DNA of 31,106 nucleotides from a virus, in the IMG/VR virus record IMGVR_UViG_3300020601_000050, positions 1-31,106 of that record; one strand, 5' to 3'. The first letter of the stretch is position 1, and each line of letters starts with the position of its first letter. The translations under genes were made by a program, and so were the position numbers. Below the pieces are notes generated by a model. It searched no databases. It was not told the origin of the DNA and saw nothing but the letters and a program-made list of their open reading frames with translations. Positions 12,686 to 20,827 of the stretch are shown piece by piece.

Positions 12686-13486
12686 ATGGCTAGACCCCAG
12701 CCTAATGTTTTAGTCAACACTGATCACGGCATGATGATAGTCAACAGACTGGATTATGCCCTATCCCCAGACGGCAAGACTGGTTACGGTGTTGGCTTTC
12801 AACTACTAAACAAGGGCAATTATGACCCACAGGAAATTGACCTCATCAAGTTCCTAGCAAAAGATATGGCAGAGAAATTAGACCGCCCGATCACGATGGT
12901 TGACGGCGGTGCTAATATCGGAGTGCATACGATTGAGTGGGCAAAGGCTCTGGGCAATCGTGGCAGAATTGTGTCATTCGAGGCACAAGAACATATTTAT
13001 CATATGCTGTGCGGCAATATTGCCATAAACAACTGTTTTAATGTGAAGGCGTTTAATGCGGCTCTGAGCGACACTGAGGGCTGGCTAGAGATACCCAAGC
13101 CGAACTATAACGACAACGGCTCGTTCGGCTCAATGGAACTTAAACAGCATGACCGCAGTGAGAATATCGGGCAAGACCTGACAATGAAAGCCACAGTAGC
13201 TACTATGGCTATTGATGACTTTGAGTTTCAGCATTTAGACTTTCTCAAGCTGGATGTCGAGGGCATGGAAATGGAAGCATTGGCTGGCGCGGATGAAACC
13301 ATCAAGCGTTGCAAGCCTCGTATGCTGATTGAGATTATCAAGATTGAACGTGCTGAAATTGCTGGCTGGTTAGCTGAAAGGGATTATGTCGCTTTTCCAT
13401 TTGCAGGTAACTTTATTGCAATCCATAAATCTGATAGTATGTCGGACAGGATTACGTCTGAGAATGGCGTGATTAGCATTTCTTAA
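12686..13486 (+). CDS. FkbM-type SAM methyltransferase
   Basis: A 266-residue enzyme. SAM-binding motif I is VDGGANIGVHTIEWA (D73-G-G-A-N-I-G79). SFEAQEHIYHMLCGNIAINN is the acidic loop plus helix. The FkbM signature DFLKLDVEGMEMEALAGA and CKPRMLIEI follow. FkbM proteins O-methylate sugars or small molecules. In a virus the target could be a glycan made by the GT-like protein encoded upstream, or a host surface sugar; both are inference. AGGAG lies before the ATG. Similar methyltransferases occur as accessory genes in marine phages. It sits among packaging and head genes and may be a moron. Confidence 0.85.
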   Translation: MARPQPNVLVNTDHGMMIVNRLDYALSPDGKTGYGVGFQLLNKGNYDPQEIDLIKFLAKDMAEKLDRPITMVDGGANIGVHTIEWAKALGNRGRIVSFEAQEHIYHMLCGNIAINNCFNVKAFNAALSDTEGWLEIPKPNYNDNGSFGSMELKQHDRSENIGQDLTMKATVATMAIDDFEFQHLDFLKLDVEGMEMEALAGADETIKRCKPRMLIEIIKIERAEIAGWLAERDYVAFPFAGNFIAIHKSDSMSDRITSENGVISIS

Positions 13487-13498
13487 CAGGAGTTTCAT

Positions 13499-13567
13499 AT
13501 GTACGGCAAAGGCAAAGGCAAGGGCATGAAAAAGGGCGGCACTAAGACAGGCAAATACTGCTCTTAA
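13499..13567 (+). CDS. Very short Gly/Lys-rich peptide
   Basis: A 22-residue ORF, MYGKGKGKGMKKGGTKTGKY then CS, with a strong ribosome site (ACAGGAG) before the ATG. Its stop overlaps the next ATG (TAATG). Short GKGK...KKGGTKTGK peptides recur before portal genes in marine phages as I remember them; role unknown. The strong ribosome site supports translation. Confidence 0.55.
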   Translation: MYGKGKGKGMKKGGTKTGKYCS

Positions 13568-13713
13568 TGGCTGGTCAAGGTTTATATGCTAACATCCACG
13601 CCAAGCGTAAGCGTATTAAGGCTGGCAGTGGTGAGAAAATGCGGAAGGTAGGTGCTAAAGATGCGCCCACCGCAAAGGCGTTTAAGCAAGCGGCAAAGAA
13701 AAAAGGCAAGTAA
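13567..13713 (+). CDS. Small basic phage protein (LYANIHAKRKRIKAGSGE)
   Basis: A 48-residue, very basic peptide: GLYANIHAKRKRIKAGSGEK then MRKVGAKDAPTAKAFKQAAK. I recognise this combination as a widely conserved short phage protein found in the head region of many genomes, with no proven role. Its size and charge suggest binding to DNA or RNA. ATG overlaps the previous stop, and the gene ends 2 nt before the next start. Confidence 0.75.
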   Translation: MAGQGLYANIHAKRKRIKAGSGEKMRKVGAKDAPTAKAFKQAAKKKGK

Positions 13714-13715
13714 TC

Positions 13716-16001
13716 ATGGCTATCAGAATGGCTGATCCAGCGCGATATGCGCCTGACTTGCTAGGATTTTATCCGCAAGAGCGTCAGATAGATCGCCGTT
13801 ATGAAATGACAGGCGTTAATCCTTATGCGATGAACGCCGACAGGTATGTCTCTGGGCTGTTAACAGACCCAACGGCTCGTGCTGAATTTGGCACTGGTCT
13901 ATTGCAAGGCGCAACAACAGACCTAGCCGCCACACCTGTTGATATATATGCAAGTGCTGTTGACATGGCACAGGATATCACTCCGCAGAATAATCAATTT
14001 AACTACTACACCAATCCATTCTGGATGTTGTCTCAGTCCGGCGACTTAGCCGAACAAGTGTCAAGTGTTGCTGGCTCAGAAGCGTTAGGCGAAGCTGTCT
14101 ATGGTAAGCCCCCAGAAGGCTATGGTATGTACCGAAACCCAGCCAGAGTTGTGGGTGGCGTTACTGGCGCAGGTGAACTTGCGCTAGGTAAGGTGTCGGC
14201 AGAAGTCGCACCGTATGTTGCGAGAGGTGTCAATTACTTAACTGACGCTATGCCAAGACCGCAAGCCGTTACACCAGAGGGCTTGTTAATGGATGTGCCA
14301 CAACAAGCACCCACACAGCCACAGACGCTGTTGGTGGAAGGTAATGCACAGGATGTGACATCAGTTAGCCGCATGGATGATGTTGATGAGCTTGGCTTTT
14401 ACAGCGTTGCGCTCGATGCCGCTAAAAAATTACCTATGAACAAAGGCACAGGACAGCAGTTTAGAAAAATGCTGGAAAATGCTGGGGTCAAAAAAGATGA
14501 GATAACATTCACCCCAGAACTTGATAATTTACTTTCTCAAGATCGCGTGACTAAAGAAGAATTGGTTGATGTTATTGAGCGCAATCGCGTGAGGTTATCT
14601 GAAACCGTCCTTGAAGGTGTTGGCGGTGGATTAGATGATTTGCGTATGTCATTAAGAGACAATCCTATTGCCTTTAACGAGGCTTTTGATGATGTTTATC
14701 TCGCAGAGAGATTTAGAGATATGCGTGACGACTTTGAAATATACGAAGATGATGTGTTCAATTATATCAGATCAAATTATGGCGATGACGAAGCGACTGA
14801 TATTATTGGTCGTGTTACAGAAGATGGTTACGATTCTTTAAGCAAATTCGATAAAGTAATTGTTAATGACGCTCTTAAAGATATTGAAGAAGCAAATTAT
14901 ATGCAGAATCCATTGTTTGAATATGAGGATTTGAATGAATCTGGAATTACTATTAGAGGTAATGATGATGAAGGATACCAAGTCTTTCATAATGGCGAAC
15001 CTGTAACATCTGATTATATCTCAAGTTCGGCAGAGGCTATGGTTCAAGCTGAAAATTATGCTTATGATGCAAATATTATAGGCGTACCAGAAGGTTCTGT
15101 ACGGTGGCAGGATCATGTTGAGTCTGGCGGTAAAAATTATAGAGAAACCTTGCTTACCCTACCAGAATTTCAAGGAAAAGAATTTGTAGGGTCGCATTAC
15201 GATGACCCAAATATTTTAGTTCATTTACGCACCAAAGACAGGGTTATGGATGATGGCTCTGATGTTCTTTATGTTGAAGAAATGCAGTCAGATTGGCAAA
15301 AGGGTAGCATAACAGGATTTCAAGGCACTGAAAAATGGACGAAGAATAGAAATGAGGCTATTAAGCAAAAAGATTATTGGGAGTCGGTTGAAAAAGAATT
15401 ACAGGCTAAAGTTGAAGCTGGAGAAAAAGAAATCTATGATGATAGAGGCTTCAATAGACCAACTTACTCGTCAGCAAAATACGATGACCTTGTGAAGCAT
15501 GATGAATCTTATAGAAAAATTCTAAATGACTTGCAAAACGCAACAAGGCAAAGAGTTATGGCATCTGCTGATGTTAGAAAATTTGATAACGCTCCTGACT
15601 TAGCTCCATTTATAGGTAATGCAGATAAATATGCAGAACTTGGTGTAAAAAGATTAATAACAACTGCCATTTCTGAGAACAAACCGTTTATTTCGTTTTC
15701 TTCTGGCGATGTGCAATTAGACAGATGGAACAATGAATGGCTTGAAGGCTTTTATGACAAAACAATACCAGAAGTGGCAAAAAAGCAAGTAAAGAAATTA
15801 GACCCAGACGCATTTGTAGGGTTTAAGGATGTAGAAATACGATCAGGTGAATTTGAGCCACGCTTTACTATTGAAATAACTCCTAAGATGCGTGAAAAAG
15901 CCAAGTCTGGGTTGCCGTTGTTTGCTGTCCCTGCTGGCACTGCTGTTGGCGCAGGATTGTTATCTGGAGAGGATAAACAACAGCCACAAGGACTGCTATA
16001 A
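13716..16001 (+). CDS. Polyvalent-type large protein in the head operon
   Basis: A 761-residue protein of several parts. Residues 1-190 resemble internal virion proteins, with repeated Ala/Gly-rich helices (LLTDPTARAEFGTGLLQGAT). Residues about 228-300 (GFYSVALDAAKKLPMNKGTG, TKEELVDVIERNRVRLSETV) match a domain of large polyvalent phage and plasmid proteins. So do YRETLLTLPEFQGKEFVGSH, VLYVEEMQSDWQKG, KRLITTAISENKPFISFSSG, GFYDKTIPEVAKK and FTIEITPKMREKAKSGLPLF. Polyvalent proteins are usually thousands of residues and injected with DNA; this is a stand-alone block ending in AVPAGTAVGAGLLSGE, a tail common in ejection proteins. It may be packaged and injected (inference). Bases about 14,700-15,900 look distinctly AT-rich, suggesting acquisition. 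Confidence 0.7.
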   Translation: MAIRMADPARYAPDLLGFYPQERQIDRRYEMTGVNPYAMNADRYVSGLLTDPTARAEFGTGLLQGATTDLAATPVDIYASAVDMAQDITPQNNQFNYYTNPFWMLSQSGDLAEQVSSVAGSEALGEAVYGKPPEGYGMYRNPARVVGGVTGAGELALGKVSAEVAPYVARGVNYLTDAMPRPQAVTPEGLLMDVPQQAPTQPQTLLVEGNAQDVTSVSRMDDVDELGFYSVALDAAKKLPMNKGTGQQFRKMLENAGVKKDEITFTPELDNLLSQDRVTKEELVDVIERNRVRLSETVLEGVGGGLDDLRMSLRDNPIAFNEAFDDVYLAERFRDMRDDFEIYEDDVFNYIRSNYGDDEATDIIGRVTEDGYDSLSKFDKVIVNDALKDIEEANYMQNPLFEYEDLNESGITIRGNDDEGYQVFHNGEPVTSDYISSSAEAMVQAENYAYDANIIGVPEGSVRWQDHVESGGKNYRETLLTLPEFQGKEFVGSHYDDPNILVHLRTKDRVMDDGSDVLYVEEMQSDWQKGSITGFQGTEKWTKNRNEAIKQKDYWESVEKELQAKVEAGEKEIYDDRGFNRPTYSSAKYDDLVKHDESYRKILNDLQNATRQRVMASADVRKFDNAPDLAPFIGNADKYAELGVKRLITTAISENKPFISFSSGDVQLDRWNNEWLEGFYDKTIPEVAKKQVKKLDPDAFVGFKDVEIRSGEFEPRFTIEITPKMREKAKSGLPLFAVPAGTAVGAGLLSGEDKQQPQGLL

Positions 16002-16144
16002 TGCCACTCATCAAAGGTTACAGCAAAAAGAGTATATCAGAGAACATCCGGCGTGAGATGAAGTCCGGCAAGTCTCAGAAACAGGCAACAGCTATTGCGC
16101 TGGATGTGGCGCGGAAAGCTAAAAAGCGGAGAAAGAAAACATGA
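16001..16144 (+). CDS. Small basic phage peptide (KGYSKKSISENI)
   Basis: A 47-residue basic peptide: MPLIKGYSKKSISENIRREM then KSGKSQKQATAIALDVARKA and a Lys/Arg tail. The KGYSKK-I--NI--EMK-G--QKQA-AIAL--ARK pattern is a widespread short phage protein found near portal genes. It is helical and basic, with an unknown role. AAGGA lies 8 nt before the ATG. It overlaps both neighbours (TAATG and ATGA). Confidence 0.8.
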   Translation: MPLIKGYSKKSISENIRREMKSGKSQKQATAIALDVARKAKKRRKKT

Positions 16145-16362
16145 ATGTATGTCAAGACTGCCCCTATCGTGGACGTTGCGAAAGCATGGGGCGTTGTATC
16201 CAAAAGAGAAATGCTGTATCTATTGAGCTACCACAGCCGAAGCCAGTGCCTGTGATTACAAGCAATGGCAATGTTATGTCAGGCAAGGTGAAGGATGATA
16301 ACTCGATTATACAGAAGGCCAAGACAGCCTTTTCCGGCAAAAAAGCCAGAACCAAAGAGTGA
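16141..16362 (+). CDS. Small Cys-rich protein
   Basis: A 73-residue protein with a Cys cluster at the N-terminus, CQDCPYRGRCESMGRC (C4, C7, C13, C19: C-x2-C-x5-C-x5-C), likely to bind one zinc ion. A Pro-rich linker (ELPQPKPVPVI) and a basic tail (AKTAFSGKKARTKE) follow. GGAG lies 9 nt before the ATG, which overlaps the previous stop as ATGA. Its 3' end overlaps another ORF in the +1 frame that has a similar Cys cluster. No known family. Confidence 0.65.
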   Translation: MNVCQDCPYRGRCESMGRCIQKRNAVSIELPQPKPVPVITSNGNVMSGKVKDDNSIIQKAKTAFSGKKARTKE

Positions 16363-16474
16363 GTTTGAGCGTTGCGCGAATTGCGTTACGCACAAAATAT
16401 GCGATACTGAGACTAAATGCGTATATGGCGCAAAGGTAAAACGCAATGGCAAAAATGGACGACTATCAACTTAA
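16295..16474 (+). CDS. Second small Cys-rich ORF, overlapping both neighbours
   Basis: A 59-residue ORF in the +1 frame relative to the preceding gene. It starts at ATG 16295 with AAGG 6 nt upstream and ends 29 nt inside the portal gene. The protein (MITRLYRRPRQPFPAKKPEP..., then FERCANCVTHKICDTETKC) carries C-x2-C-x5-C-x5-C, the same spacing as the upstream protein. It fills the otherwise empty 83 nt before the portal. It could be an independent gene, a frameshift-fused C-terminal domain of the upstream protein, or a decayed duplicate. Confidence 0.5.
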   Translation: MITRLYRRPRQPFPAKKPEPKSEFERCANCVTHKICDTETKCVYGAKVKRNGKNGRLST

Positions 16475-18470
16475 CAGCATCGTAACTGCTGAAATCAGGG
16501 ACTCGCTTAATCACTTTGACAGCGAGTACAGCGCAGAGCGTATCCGCGCCCTTGACTTCTACATGGGTGAGCCACTTGGCAACGAGATTGAGGGTCGTTC
16601 ACAGGTTATCAGCACAGACGTAGCGGATACCATCGAACAGATTATGCCTAACCTGATGCGTGTGTTCACAGCCAATGACCAATATGTGCGGTTTGCGGCG
16701 AGAACCGCAGAGGATGTTGAGAGAGCAGAGCAGATTACTGACTACTGCAATTACATCATCAATCACGACAACGAGGGCTACAAAGTCCTGTACAACTGGT
16801 TCAAGGACGCATTGCTGTTCCGGCTTGGTGTCGTCAAGTATTACTATGAAGAAAAAGAGGATGTCACTGAGGAAGAATACGAGAACCTCAGCGAGATCGA
16901 ATTAGCCGCGCTGATGTCCAACCCAGACTATGAACTGGTCGGCACGATTTCTGAGACAGTTAACGCCTACATGGTGGACGAGGAGACAGGCGAGGAAGTG
17001 CCTCTCGAAAGCTCGTTCAGTGTTACTGTTAAGGTTAAACGCAAGTCCGGCAGGATCAGAATTATCAATATTCCACCAGAGGAGTTTCTGGTTAACCGCC
17101 GCGCCGTTGATCTAGACGAGGCGCATTTTGTGGCGCACCGAACGAGCATGACTGTGAGTGACTTGGTGGCAATGGGCTATGACCGCGAGACTGTTGAGCG
17201 TCACGCTGGCACAGGCAGTGATGTTGACCTCGATGAAGAACGCTCAGTGCGTTATCAGGACTTGGAAGCAAACACTGGCATTGATGCGGCAGACCCGACA
17301 CTGGCAGAGGTTGTGTATTACGAATGTTATATGAAAGTGGATGTCGATGACGATGGGATTGCTGAGTTACGCCGGATTGTCGCTATCGGCGAAGGTGGCA
17401 CTGAAATCATCAGCAATGAGCCATTTGATCACATTCCATTTGCAGTTGTCAGCCCCATTCTGATGCCACACCGCCTGATCGGGCGTTCCATCTATGACAT
17501 GACGCAGGACTTGCAGGTGATTAAGTCCACACTGATGCGTCAGTATCTGGACAGCGTTTATGCCAGCACATTGCCACGGATCGCCGCCGTTGAGGGCATG
17601 GTGAATCTGGATGACTTGTTGGATGGTACGGCTGGCGGCATTGTTCGAGTTCGTCAGCAGGGTATGATCCAGCCTATTCAGAGCAATCCTGTCGGAAATG
17701 AAATCCAGCCCCTGCTAGGATATCTAGATTCGGTAAAGGAACAGCGTACTGGTATGAGCAAGGCATCACAAGGTCTTGATGCTAATGCCCTGCAATCCAC
17801 AACAGCTAGTGCTATTAGCGCGACTGTGAGAGGCGCACAGGTTAAACTCGAATCCTACGCTCGAACCATGGCTGAGTGTGGGGTTAAGCAACTGTTCAAG
17901 GGCATCCTGCACTTGATCACCAAGTACGATAACAAGCCACGCATTGTCAGACTGCGTAACAACTATGTGCCGATTGATCCGGCTGAGTGGCACAGTGAGT
18001 TTGATGTCATTGTTCAGGTCGGGCTTGGTACGGCTGACGATGAGCAGAAGATTGCGTTCTTGCAAGCTATTGCGGCAAAGCAGGAACAGATACTGCAAAC
18101 GCTGGGCGCAGACAATCCTGTTGTTAGCCTACCGCAGTATGTGTCAACGCTGAGAAGCATTGCAGAGATTGGCGGCTTCAAGGACGCTGACCAGTTCTTT
18201 AACAATCCACAACAGATTGCCATGCAGATGCAAGCGATGCAACAACAGCCACAGCAAGACCCTAATGCGGCACAGACGCAGATGGACATGGCTAAACTTC
18301 AGCAAGAGATGGCACTGAAGCGTGAGCGTATGCAGATGGAGATTCAGCTAGAGCGTGAGAAGATGCAAGCCGAACTAGAGCTACGGCGGCAGGAACTCGC
18401 GGCAGAGGCGCAACTCAGAGCAATCAAGGCGCAGACTGACGCTGAGATTAGCACTAACTTACCGAGGTAG
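16446..18470 (+). CDS. Portal protein
   Basis: A 674-residue portal, the dodecameric ring at one capsid vertex through which DNA passes. The N-terminus (YQLNSIVTAEIRDSLNHFDS...YMGEPLGNEIEGRSQVISTD, VADTIEQIMPNLMRVF) is typical of podovirus portals of the P22/SU10 group. DLQVIKSTLMRQYLDSVYAS and TGMSKASQGLDANALQSTTA mark the wing/stem part. The last 90 residues are a Gln/Met/Glu-rich coiled coil (KLQQEMALKRERMQMEIQLE), comparable to the long C-terminal helices of P22 portal barrels. AAAGG lies 9 nt before the ATG. Placed after terL and before the scaffold and capsid genes, as expected. Confidence 0.9.
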   Translation: MAKMDDYQLNSIVTAEIRDSLNHFDSEYSAERIRALDFYMGEPLGNEIEGRSQVISTDVADTIEQIMPNLMRVFTANDQYVRFAARTAEDVERAEQITDYCNYIINHDNEGYKVLYNWFKDALLFRLGVVKYYYEEKEDVTEEEYENLSEIELAALMSNPDYELVGTISETVNAYMVDEETGEEVPLESSFSVTVKVKRKSGRIRIINIPPEEFLVNRRAVDLDEAHFVAHRTSMTVSDLVAMGYDRETVERHAGTGSDVDLDEERSVRYQDLEANTGIDAADPTLAEVVYYECYMKVDVDDDGIAELRRIVAIGEGGTEIISNEPFDHIPFAVVSPILMPHRLIGRSIYDMTQDLQVIKSTLMRQYLDSVYASTLPRIAAVEGMVNLDDLLDGTAGGIVRVRQQGMIQPIQSNPVGNEIQPLLGYLDSVKEQRTGMSKASQGLDANALQSTTASAISATVRGAQVKLESYARTMAECGVKQLFKGILHLITKYDNKPRIVRLRNNYVPIDPAEWHSEFDVIVQVGLGTADDEQKIAFLQAIAAKQEQILQTLGADNPVVSLPQYVSTLRSIAEIGGFKDADQFFNNPQQIAMQMQAMQQQPQQDPNAAQTQMDMAKLQQEMALKRERMQMEIQLEREKMQAELELRRQELAAEAQLRAIKAQTDAEISTNLPR

Positions 18471-18472
18471 AT

Positions 18473-19510
18473 ATGGCTAACAATGTAACCTTACCAAAGC
18501 GTACAACGATTGAGGGGATGCCTCACAAGTTGGCTTACATTACGCCACAGGAAGGTGATCTGTTAAAACGTATGGGTGGCTCTGGTCAGATGCACAGAGG
18601 CGTACCATCTTACAGACCTGCTGGGGATACTGGTGCTACTGCGGCAGGAAGTTCTGGCGGTATTGGGGCAAGTGTTGGTGCGGCGGCAGGTGGCGCAGGT
18701 AGTATTGGTGGCAGTTCCATCAGCGGTGATGGCAGAGGATTAGCGGCTGATGTCGCGGCGGCTCAAGCGGTAGCTCAAGCCCAGCAAGCTATTGCGCAAG
18801 CAGAAGCCCAAGCCGCGCAACAAGCGGCAGTTGAGGGATACATTGGCAAGGCCGCATCACAGCAATTAGCAAATATAGCTTTTAATAACGCACTGCAACA
18901 AGCACAAATGGTTAACGCAACATCAATAGGGAAAATAGCTTCTTTTCTTTCTGGGCAGACACCAGAGCAAGCGGCATTGGCGCAAGCGGTAAGTTTGATG
19001 GGTATGCCGAATGTCGGTCTTAGCCCAACAGGAAGGGTGACAGCACCTATTGGAACTGCTGGCAGTATTAATCAAGGAAAATTTGGCGTAACTTATTCTG
19101 GCATGCCTCAAGCTGGTTACACTGGGGCATTTTCTAACTTGGTTAATCCACCATCCGCGCCAGACGGCAGAGAGCCACCTGTGCAAGTCGCACCTATTGT
19201 CGATGAAGAAGGCCGCGCCAGATGCCCGACAGGTTACTATTTTAACGAAACACTGCAAGCCTGTGTTATGGACACAAGTGCTACTAGTCCATTTCAGCCA
19301 ACAGCACCAGTTGCACCAACTGCGCCATCAGGCGATTACTACGCTCGAACTGGATTGCTTGACCAGCCACCATCAGGATTGCTAGAGGCTGGCTTTGGCA
19401 CACCACAGGATTTTGCGGCGGCAAATACAGCTTTCCGCAGAGGCGCGGCTACACGCCCAAGTATGTACACTGACCCCTATAACTTACAAGGATATACACT
19501 CTTATCATGA
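18473..19510 (+). CDS. Structural protein, Gly/Ala-rich, probably virion-associated
   Basis: A 345-residue protein. The N-terminus (LPKRTTIEGMPHKLAYITPQ, EGDLLKRMGGSG...GVPSYRP) matches a motif I recall at the start of virion proteins in marine podoviruses (AYI-P-E---L---GG-G-...G-P-Y). Then come Gly/Ser repeats (GGAGSIGGSS), an Ala/Gln coiled region (AQAQQAIAQAEAQAAQQAA), a motif CPTGYYFNETLQACVM with two Cys, and a Pro/Ala linker. No enzymatic motif. Located between the portal and scaffold genes, it may be a head- or ejection-associated protein. GAGG lies just before the ATG. Confidence 0.65.
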   Translation: MANNVTLPKRTTIEGMPHKLAYITPQEGDLLKRMGGSGQMHRGVPSYRPAGDTGATAAGSSGGIGASVGAAAGGAGSIGGSSISGDGRGLAADVAAAQAVAQAQQAIAQAEAQAAQQAAVEGYIGKAASQQLANIAFNNALQQAQMVNATSIGKIASFLSGQTPEQAALAQAVSLMGMPNVGLSPTGRVTAPIGTAGSINQGKFGVTYSGMPQAGYTGAFSNLVNPPSAPDGREPPVQVAPIVDEEGRARCPTGYYFNETLQACVMDTSATSPFQPTAPVAPTAPSGDYYARTGLLDQPPSGLLEAGFGTPQDFAAANTAFRRGAATRPSMYTDPYNLQGYTLLS

Positions 19511-19767
19511 ATGAAGGAAAACTGCGTGAGCGTATGGATCGCGGCGAAAAGGCGGCGGCACTCCTGCGAAACGAAATCCTACAAGAGTCGTTTTCGTATC
19601 TGGAAAATCAATTTATTACTGCGTGGAAGGAATCTGGTGTCTCCGACACTGAGAACCGTGAGCGCATTTACCAGCTTCTGCAAGCCCTTACTGCATTGCG
19701 TGGACACATCGAAAGTGTGGTCATGGATGGTAAGATTGCGAAGACAAGTCTAGGTGGCTTGAAATGA
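19507..19767 (+). CDS. Conserved small helical phage protein
   Basis: An 86-residue, mostly helical protein (LRERMDRGEKAAALLRNEIL, YLENQFITAWKESGVSDTEN, RERIYQLLQALTALRGHIES). The pattern of a short helical protein with a W-x-x-(S/T) and a RE-(I/L)---L--L--L segment is one I recall next to scaffold genes in many podoviruses. Function is unknown, with a head-assembly role suggested by position. The start overlaps the previous stop as ATGA. Confidence 0.75.
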   Translation: MNEGKLRERMDRGEKAAALLRNEILQESFSYLENQFITAWKESGVSDTENRERIYQLLQALTALRGHIESVVMDGKIAKTSLGGLK

Positions 19768-19798
19768 AACCTCAATTTAGTTTATAAAGGATAAAGTG

Positions 19799-20815
19799 AT
19801 GAGTACCGATAACTCTAATGAGAACGGCGCAATATCAACACAAGATGCAATAAGCCTGTTAATGCAACCCCCAGAGCCGGACAAGGTTGACGATGAACAG
19901 AGCGTAGAGGCAACGGCAGTTGAAGAACAGCCAGAAGTCTCAGAGCCTGAGTATGACGAAGCCGAAGCTGAGGTAGATGAACCCGAAGCTGAAGCCGAAG
20001 AATATGACGGCGAAGATGTTGAGGACGACACTGAAGAAAGTGACGAGCCAGAGCAACCCGAAGTCTATACCGTCAAAGTCGATGGTCAGGAATACGAGGT
20101 AACGCTTGATGAACTCAGATCAGGATACAGCCGTCAACAGCATTTTACAAAGCGTAGTCAGGAACTAGCAGAGCAACGCAAAGCCTTTGAACAAGAGGCC
20201 GCAGAAACAAAGCAGTATCGTGATTACTACGCTCAACAGCTTGAGCAATTAAGCAACCAACTCCAGCAGACAATTCCTAGCGAACCTGACTGGACGGCAC
20301 TAAGTCAGCAATATGAAGCTAAAGAGCTTTTTGCGATGAAGGCCGAGTACGATAAGCGCAAAGAAGAAATTGCGCGAGTCGAACAAGAGCGAGAGCGCAT
20401 CGCTCAACAGCAAAGCGTTGAAGCGCAACATCAGATGCAACAGCATCTGGCGACACAAAAAACAGAAATGCTGGAGCGTATTCCGGCATGGCGTGATGAG
20501 GGTCGCAGAAACAAAGAGCGTCTTGATGTCATTAAATATGCACAGGATGTTATCGGCTTCAGCGAACAAGAGATTGCAAATGCGTCTGACGCAAGAGCGA
20601 TTGAGATGCTGTATAAGGCATGGCAGTACGACAAGCTCCAGAAGGATGCCCCTGCTGTCAAGAAGAAAGTCCAAAGCGCACCAAAGGTTGCAAAGGGCGG
20701 TCAGCCCAAGACAAAAGCTCAAGTTCAAACTCGTCAACGCCGTGACGCTATGAACAAACTTACGAGAACTAAGTCTGTTGATGCGGCGGTGGAATTTTTA
20801 ATGTCAGGTCGTTAA
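19799..20815 (+). CDS. Scaffolding protein
   Basis: A 338-residue protein from ATG 19799 (AGG 8 nt upstream). Residues 25-85 are extremely acidic (EAEVDEPEAEAEEYDGEDVE). YTVKVDGQEYEVTLDELRSG then YSRQQHFTKRSQELAEQRKA is the phage scaffold hallmark KV-G-E--VTLDELK-GY-RQ--YT+KTQELAE-R. A long coiled coil follows (about 115-230) and then a basic C-terminus (KKKVQSAPKVAKGGQPKTKA) that should bind the capsid protein, as in P22 and SU10-like phages. It directs prohead assembly and then leaves the shell. It lies immediately before the capsid gene. Confidence 0.88.
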   Translation: MSTDNSNENGAISTQDAISLLMQPPEPDKVDDEQSVEATAVEEQPEVSEPEYDEAEAEVDEPEAEAEEYDGEDVEDDTEESDEPEQPEVYTVKVDGQEYEVTLDELRSGYSRQQHFTKRSQELAEQRKAFEQEAAETKQYRDYYAQQLEQLSNQLQQTIPSEPDWTALSQQYEAKELFAMKAEYDKRKEEIARVEQERERIAQQQSVEAQHQMQQHLATQKTEMLERIPAWRDEGRRNKERLDVIKYAQDVIGFSEQEIANASDARAIEMLYKAWQYDKLQKDAPAVKKKVQSAPKVAKGGQPKTKAQVQTRQRRDAMNKLTRTKSVDAAVEFLMSGR

Positions 20816-20827
20816 CAGGAGCTTATT

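Noticed and set aside
16330-16360. Programmed -1 frameshift at the A6 run
   Set aside because: The -1 frame gives no Cys cluster and ends soon; only the +1 frame is meaningful, and that ORF has its own ATG.
20300-20737. Leftward open frame of 145 codons
   Set aside because: Antisense to the scaffold coiled coil; open because of that gene's codon bias.
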